A stretch of DNA of 64,000 bases from Impatiens glandulifera (taxonomy: Eukaryota > Streptophyta > Magnoliopsida > Ericales > Balsaminaceae), in contig NC_061870.1 in NCBI RefSeq assembly GCF_907164915.1, positions 1,471,501-1,535,500 of the forward strand, read 5' to 3'. Within the stretch, counting starts at the first letter, position 1. The number at the start of each line of letters is the position of its first letter. The position numbers were made by a program, and so were the translations under genes. The notes under the pieces are model-generated. The model was not told the DNA's origin, did not search any database, and worked only from the letters and a program-made list of their open reading frames with translations. Of this stretch, positions 58,198 to 64,000 are shown in pieces.

Positions 58198-58410
58198 ACG
58201 AGAAGAGGGTGTGAGACTAAACCTATAACAAATAGAGAGAGTTAGAGTTTGTAATCACTATTATAACTTTATTAAATTGATTATCCGAAAATAGGACGTA
58301 GGACATTGTTGGTCCGAACCTGGGTAAAATTCTTGTGTCATATTTTCGTTCTTTCTAACTTTTATGGTATTGCTCTGTATTCCACTACGATTTTTATTAT
58401 TCTATATATA
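58075..58410 (+). repeat. LTR fragment of the old copia family
   Basis: Matches the 5' LTR at 45700-45980: GATGTCAAAGATATCACAT, ATATTTACC.TAATTATGAA, TTATAAACGAGAAGA, GAGTTAGAGTTTGTAATC, GGTCCGAACCTGGGTAA and TTCCACTACG follow in the same order. A (TA)n run has expanded at 58150-58192. No internal region adjoins it, so it is a solo or truncated LTR. Confidence 0.82.
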
Positions 58411-59369
58411 TATAAAAGTTACCGAACAACATAGTAAATTAAGTTAACTGACTAGATATAATAAAAATACATTGACGTCTCCAGCAAACCCAACCTTAAG
58501 CAATAATATCTCATATAAGGTCATGTAGAGATGTTCCATTAATATCATTCAAAATCTGAAACAGATCTACCATTTGCATATTATTATAAATCATTGCAAG
58601 TTCAAGTTCCTCTATTATAAATCACTGCAAGTTCAAGTTCCTCCTAATCAGACCGATCCGAGAGTTCGGAGACGTGCAAATTCAAATTTTGTGAACCCCA
58701 TAAAATTAAAATAAATTTAATAATTATATATTTTATAAAAAAATATTAAATATATAACAATATATACTAGTGTAAACAAATATTTCAAAATATATATCAA
58801 AAATATTAATATAATAAGTTATAAACGAAAAAATATACCATAATAATTTATTAATTAATTAACTAGTATTGATTCAACAAAAATACTCCTCTTTGCATTT
58901 TTTGAAGCAAAATTTTCAATTAAATAATTATACTTTAAATGTCTAAACACTATTTTTCAGTTATATCATAGTTAATCCATTCGGATATATTGTGTATGAC
59001 GTTTCTATAATGAAAAAAATATGATATATATTTTAATATGAGAAAAGATTATGAAGATAAACACAAGAATAAAAACAAATAAAAAAAATATTAATTTAAG
59101 AGTATTAAAATGTAACCTCAGATTATTTTCAAAATTAGGTTGAATTTCTGATAAAAAATATTTAAATTATTAAAGATGAAAATAGCTAAAATATAAACAA
59201 TATAATTAAGGGTAGTGATAGAAAAGAGATACAATAAAAATAAATAGAAAATGAGCCTAATATTAATGATACAAAATAATAAAATATTTATGAGAAAGAA
59301 ATAATTAATATATTATTATATTACATATAATATGGAGATAGAAAAAAATGTTATATTATTATAGAGGAC
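58411..59369. other. AT-rich intergenic, nothing recognised
   Basis: A short direct repeat occurs at 58585-58640 (ATTATAAATCA.TGCAAGTTCAAGTTCCTC twice). No gene is seen. Confidence 0.5.
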
Positions 59370-59545
59370 CGATAGAGAGAAGAAATTTGGTAAGAGAATT
59401 TGGTGAGGGAATGACTTGGCATCACCTTCATTAGTTGGAAAATGTAAAAATGGGAGGAAAGAGAGAAATTGTTTGATTTTTTCAGTGAATAAGATTATGT
59501 CATTCCCTCACCAAATTCCCTCTCTTTATCACTCCTCTTATTATA
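59370..59545. mobile_element. Fold-back MITE
   Basis: A 19-base perfect inverted repeat (AATTTGGTGAGGGAATGAC at 59397-59415 and its reverse complement at 59499-59517) with an 83-base loop. Imperfect pairing extends outwards (GATAGAGAG against CTCTTTATC). Non-coding. Confidence 0.7.
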
Positions 59546-59956
59546 TATAATATTGAAAAAAATTAACTTATTATAAGAAAATAAATATAAAAAGTATAAA
59601 TAAATATAAAGGAATATGATATTATTATATGTAAAATAAATATTTTAAAATATATAATTAATAATAAAGATAATAATATTATATATTAAAATTTTGAAAA
59701 ATTTAAGACCCCGAAAACGAAAAGTGAGGCCAATGCAATTGTATTGGTTGCATTGCCTCTCGGCCAGGCCTGCTCTAAATCCCACCTCAGAATATATTTT
59801 GTTTTGATTTGCTTCGAATTTGATTTTTTTTATTGTGTTAGTATAAAAATTAATAGTATGTTTTTTCAACAATAGAAACTTAAATCATGTAATTGAATTG
59901 TTTTATTTCATATGAAATATTTCATATTTTATATTATTTCAGAAAATCAGTTGATT
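59546..59956. other. AT-rich intergenic with GGCC-rich patch
   Basis: At 59705-59785 the sequence changes to AGTGAGGCCAATGCAATTG..TTGCATTGCCTCTCGGCC, with GCAATTG/CAATTGCATT partial inverted symmetry. It resembles the end of a DNA transposon remnant but no family is assigned. No gene. Confidence 0.4.
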
Positions 59957-60645
59957 AATAATGAATCTCTTCTTTATGGAACGTATGTCGGAGTTTATGA
60001 TGGTGTGGCCCAGAGACTTCAAGATACATTTATCAACACCTCTTCCATCATCTAAAGAGTAAGTTCCTTAACTCAAGCTGATTATTAAGTGATTATTTGA
60101 ACTAATTTCATTTGATAAATGATATCTTAAGTTATTTAATTATGTAGATTCAACTCAAAAGTCAAATTTAAAATAATTTAAATCCTAACCTTGTAAATTA
60201 ATAAGATTACACTATTATAAGAGTAAAATAGTCTTTAACTCAACACTAGTTCCCTATTTGATCAAAATCAGCTTGCATACCTACTTAAAATTTGGATGTC
60301 ATTTTTTTTATCTAACCGCTTGGCTGTTCAGACTTAAACTCATTATGTACTTTAAGTATTCAAAATTCAAGATTTAATTTTCACTTTGTCCTTTCGTACA
60401 GACATTACATCTGAGAATGAAACCATATCAATTGAGGTAATTTGAGGTAACTGAAAAAGGATTTCTCTATTTTGTTACAAAATAGTGGCCAATCAAACAA
60501 CATATAGCAGCAGTTTCATCATGCTGTCTTGTGAGAGTTATCTGCAATGGGACTCTTTATGTAGCAAATCTGGGCAATTCACGTGCTGTATTGGGAGCAC
60601 TTAAGCAACCATGAAGTAGTTGATATGGCACAAACTCGACCTCAT
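59957..60645 (+). pseudogene. PP2C protein phosphatase fragment (clade D-like)
   Basis: 59960-60059 reads NESLLYGTYVGVYDG, then loses the usual HGG and, after a shift, ends CTCTTCCATCATCTAAAG with a good GTAAGT donor at 60060. After a possible acceptor at about 60404, TSENETISIEVI and, in another frame, [34 protein letters not shown] (60470-60600). VYDG and GDSRAVLG-like words mark PP2C phosphatases. The metal-binding DGH reads DGV and GDSR reads GNSR. Stops and shifts show decay; N- and C-terminal thirds are absent. Confidence 0.75.
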
Positions 60646-61186
60646 AGTAGAAATGATTGAGGTCCAATGCAGAGAAATGCAAGGATTGTTCATTGTTTTT
60701 ACTAATTTAATGTGTGTTTACACATACTTTTTACAACAGTTGTTATTGAAAGACAGAAAACAAGTAATCTTGAATATTGGATGAATTCTAGTTAGACTCA
60801 TTAACTTGTGATTAATGATCTTGTGAATTTTAGTTTAAGTATTAGAATATATTGAAAAGAGACTTTGAAATAATGATATTTTATTGTTATTTTGATAATT
60901 AGACTTGAATTACAAAGCCTTAATATATAGGTTAGAAAATATCGGAAAAATCTTGCTAATCAATGTAAGGATTATAACGTTTGGCTTATATTTGATTTAA
61001 AATAAAACATAAAAAAATAATTTAATTAATTGTTAATATTTTTTAATAATATCCAATCAATATGGTGGAGATTACACCATATTAATTGGTAGATTAGAGT
61101 AGCTAATTAATTTGGGATAATTAGCCAACGATTATAAAATTACCATGTTTTGAATATTTACTCTAAATAATCAAAAATGGAGAAAT
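60646..61186. other. AT-rich flank, end resembling a polypurine region
   Basis: No gene. The last bases (61166-61186, AATAATCAAAAATGGAGAAAT) resemble the polypurine tract before the 3' LTR at 63825. Confidence 0.5.
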
Positions 61187-61660
61187 TGTTAAATCAAAGT
61201 ATTAATTATAAGTGTATAAATATAAAAACTGAGTTGTGCTAAATTAACTTTGTGCAGATTAAAGAAAATCGAAAAGAAAAGTTGTCCGGTAGATTGAGCA
61301 AATTCGGCATTTGATCAAACTTCAGTTTTTGCAAAGAGGCGCTTCCGATTTCTATCTACAATTCGGTATTTCTCCAAATCAGTTTTATATAAGTTCAGTA
61401 TTATGTAAAGGAGTGCGTCCGGTATTTAATCGAGATCGGTTCTTATATGAGATCGGTATAATACCCAGTTCGGTACTCTATGAAGGAGTACGTCCGGTAT
61501 TATATGAGACCGGCTTTATATAGATGCGCTTCCGATTTTACATAACTTCAGTATTTTATCAAGACGCGTCAGATAGTTTATCTAAATCAGTTTTTAGATA
61601 AAAGCCTCCGGTTTTATATTCACTTCGGTTTATATAAACGCGCGTCCGGTTTTTATATCA
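61187..61660 (+). repeat. LTR-like sequence with CGGT/CCGAT repeats
   Basis: Starts TGTTAAATCAAAG after a polypurine-like word, shares a TTAACTTTGTGCAG/TGTCCGGT layout with the LTR start at 63825, and then runs through about five 60-80-base degenerate units joining GCGTCCGGTATTT, GAGATCGGT, TTCGGTATT and GCGCTTCCGATTTT words. Its right border passes directly into the GC-rich ORF. I infer a truncated LTR of a Sirevirus-like family. Confidence 0.5.
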
Positions 61661-63493
61661 AATCAGCCGGCCCCCGGTTCCACAAGTGGCCGAAGGAAGA
61701 AATCCGCCAAGAAATCGGCCGCGGCAAAAGAAAAGACCGGAAGCAAGGGCAAGGAGAAGATAGTATTCTCGGAACCGCCATCACAAACAAGAGATGAGGA
61801 AGAGTCGGCTTCCACGTCTGAACGAACCGATTCTGAGAAAACCGATGAAGAAGGTCCGAATGATGAAGAGCATTTGGGTACAAGTTCCAGCAATACCGGT
61901 GCGGCCGGTAGCCTTGAGAACGCCGAGGCCGGGGCAGACAGCAGTGAGGAGGAGGAGGACGACCAGATGAAGGCCGATATTATAGCGCGCCGGATCTTGG
62001 AGGACATTGAACTGCGAGTTCAAGCGGTCGGCGAATTATACCGGGAATGACACGAGTACCGATTCAACAAACTTTATAAACACATGTTACCGGGCCTAAC
62101 CGACGAAGAATGTTTCAGAAGGCTGAAGGAAATAGAGGAAACAGTCATGAGCCTCACAAACGCCGAAACCCTTCACGAAGCCTTGGACCGATGCACCATC
62201 GTGAGGCCGCGAGCTCGGCTACAAAAGCTAACCGTACGAATCCAGAAGATTAAGGAAAGGTACGTCGAGGGAACACCGAAGGCTAACTTACAGCTCTTGG
62301 TGTTAGAAAAACTTGAGAAAGTGAAAGGAGAATTCGCAGAACAAATTGATCGGCTTGAGGCGGTGGTCAGACAACGAGGAATACCGCACTCTCTAGCTTC
62401 TGAGACCGATGACGGTCAGAATCATGGTGCAACACCTCCTCGGGCGGATCCGGTGATAAACGAAACCGATGAAAGGACGGAGACTCCTCTCACCGCGCAA
62501 CTTCAAAATGAACAACCTGGGGTTTCAAAACCGGGCGTCACAGAAGAAAGGGTCAAGACCCATATTCAAGAGTTCGCAGACTCAACGGTTCACCCATTAG
62601 AGGAGAAAATGAAGAAAACCGTGAGCCTGGCACTCCGGTTCGCCAACAAGACAAGGAATGATCTCGTCAAGGCACAGGACCAGATCACAGATATCGAGGC
62701 TGATTACCGGGACGAAACGGTTTTGTGCAACAATCATCTTCGGCGAACCGAGGCCTTGGAAGATACGACCTCAGGGATAAAGGATGACTTGGATCAGCTT
62801 GAAAGGGAAACCGAACAAGGATTCACGGAGGTAGATGAGGACCTGGGAAGGAGGGTCACCGATCTGGAAAACAAGAATGCGAGCCTTGAAGACCGCAACG
62901 ACAAGCTCGAAGCCGACCTCAAGGCGCTCACCGCACAAGTAGATGAATTAATCAAGGCCAAGGTGAATGCGGATATTGCGGTTGTGGAGGCAAATGCCTG
63001 AGCGGCTAAGGAAGTCCAGGATGCGCTGGACGAAGAAGCAAGATTAGCAAATGAGCCACCGCAACTTACCGAAGAAGAAAGAGCCGAACGTGCACGAAAC
63101 ACAACGGCTAGATATCCTGGACTTGCAAAGTCCATAGCCGCTCAACAACGAGAAGATGCAGAGCGGCTAAATGCACAAAAACAAGGGCTCGAAGAATTTG
63201 CAACCGCTCACAAGAAGAAGAAAACGGCGGCCCTTTCCTCTTCGGTTCCGGCGAAACGGAAAAGGAAAACATCAAAGAAGGCTCAGGTAGTCGGGGTACT
63301 GGAAAGGATCACTAACACGGTTATTGAAAGTCAACCGGACCCGGCCACTCACACCGAAGATGAGGATGAAGAACATCTGGCAGGGCGTTCTACAAGACAA
63401 AGAGTCTCCGATACGGCCAGTCAACCGCAACCGGTTAAGAGAAAACGGACCAAGGATATGATGGCCGGCTTCAATTTCTCCGACTCAGAATAG
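61661..63493 (+). pseudogene. Large coiled-coil ORF of a Sirevirus-like element, two stops
   Basis: One frame is open from about 61661 to the TAG at 63491-63493 except for TGA codons at 62047 and 62999, about 610 codons. The first in-frame ATG after the first stop is 62084 (MLPGLTDEECFRRLKEIEET). The order is a basic Lys/Ala-rich start, an acidic Ser/Glu stretch (SSEEEEDD), a helical middle, a heptad-rich coiled coil (about 62640-62990; DDLDQLERETEQGFTEVDED), and a basic tail with nuclear-localisation-like PAKRKRKTSKK and PVKRKRTKD. No known enzyme motif. It is far more GC-rich than its surroundings. Position before a polypurine tract and LTR suggests the extra ORF of a Sirevirus-type element. 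Both stops could come from CGA-to-TGA or similar single changes. Confidence 0.68.
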
Positions 63494-63589
63494 GGGCTCC
63501 CTTTTCCTTAACTATGTTTACTTTAGTGTTTATATAGTATTTTCCCTTTTTCGGTTTTTCCTTCATATATATATAAAGCTATTTTTGAA

Positions 63590-63824
63590 ACCGGCCTATA
63601 CTTGCATTTCTACATTGTTTTGATAATTTTAAATAAAATAATCAAAAAGGTAGAAATTGATAAAAGATAAAATTTTTCCAAAATTTTTCTCAAAATTATT
63701 CAAAATTTTTCGAAAAATTCTCCCAAGTCAGTTTCAAAAATCCGGTCAAATAAAGAACCGGCCTACAATTGCAAACTTACATGGTTTCGATAATTTTAAA
63801 TAAAATAATCAAAAAGGGAGAAAT
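63590..63824 (+). other. Duplicated polypurine tract module
   Basis: Two copies about 168 bases apart: ACCGGCCTATACTTGC..AATAATCAAAAAGGTAGAAAT (63591-63658) and ACCGGCCTACAATTGC..AATAATCAAAAAGGGAGAAAT (63759-63824). Only the second is followed directly by TGTTAG. Multiple polypurine tracts upstream of the 3' LTR are a described feature of Sireviruses. Confidence 0.75.
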
Positions 63825-64000
63825 TGTTAGATAAAATTAGACCGGTTCACAGAACTTAACTTAAATAAACCTTCCATGCAGGAACAAGGAACTGGACCGG
63901 TCAAATAAATGAACCGGCTAAGAAGACTAACCGGTCAAGATAGTAAACCGATACCAGGAACACTCGAAAAATAACCGCATAAGGAAAGGATCGGCCAAAG
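63825..64000 (+). repeat. Start of a 3' LTR with ACCGGT repeats, cut by window end
   Basis: TGTTAGATAAAATTAGACCGG follows the polypurine tract. The next 170 bases repeat GACCGGTCAAAT, GAACCGGCTAAG, TAACCGGTCAAG and similar words built on CCGG half-sites. The end lies beyond the window. Confidence 0.7.

Noticed and set aside
61653..62023. Minus-strand frames over the coiled-coil ORF start
   Set aside because: They are antisense shadows of the GC-rich plus-strand ORF.

Overview
This is nuclear DNA from a flowering plant, most likely a eudicot. It is AT-rich, has spliced genes whose proteins carry plastid-type or plant-specific signatures, and is filled with Ty1/copia, Ty3/gypsy, LINE, SINE and MITE sequence. 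No species can be named from the sequence alone. Almost every long open frame belongs to a retrotransposon. The three host genes that look intact are split into short exons.

Host genes: (1) 16565-18957, minus strand, five exons, a 141-residue predicted plastid protein with a single light-harvesting-like (CAB/HLIP) helix motif. (2) 41296-44491, plus strand, five exons, a 290-residue plastid-type GNAT N-acetyltransferase. (3) 55121-57542, minus strand, seven exons, a 313-residue aldo-keto reductase of the AKR4C type with one GC-AG intron. A decayed PP2C phosphatase fragment lies at 59957-60645. All exon joins keep frame, but they were read by eye.

Layout: 1-3481 holds repeat debris: a 55-bp tandem repeat, a LINE 3' end, CACTA-like subterminal repeats, two SINEs and a minisatellite. 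3482-14565 is a complete-ended Sirevirus-like copia derivative on the minus strand, with 2.35-kb LTRs and target duplication AACAT. It keeps gag but has no pol, and it has a long second ORF with its own TATA box. Short palindromes (TTAGAC...GTCTAA) crowd its LTRs and the region upstream of the second ORF. After the HLIP-like gene and a LINE relic, 21127-31943 is a chromodomain gypsy element on the minus strand. It is split by a 5.56-kb copia-derived non-autonomous element (23312-28867) with equal-length 593-bp LTRs and target duplication CCTCC. 31944-36460 is non-coding relic sequence with short repeats and a hAT-like terminus. 36461-41052 is a copia element ending 243 bp before the GNAT start codon. 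45355-54091 is an old copia element, carrying a SINE in its 5' LTR and a younger copia element (48531-52412, target duplication GTTGG) inserted inside a reverse transcriptase codon. After the AKR gene come a SINE, an LTR fragment of the old copia family, a fold-back MITE and the PP2C relic. 61187-64000 holds LTR-like sequence with CCGG-type repeats, a GC-rich coiled-coil ORF and the start of a 3' LTR preceded by a duplicated polypurine tract, resembling the 3' end of a second Sirevirus-like family.

The least ordinary material is the pair of Sirevirus-like families (3482-14565 and 61187-64000). Each has its own large non-pol ORF, a similar polypurine signature and a family-specific short palindrome or repeat in the LTR.
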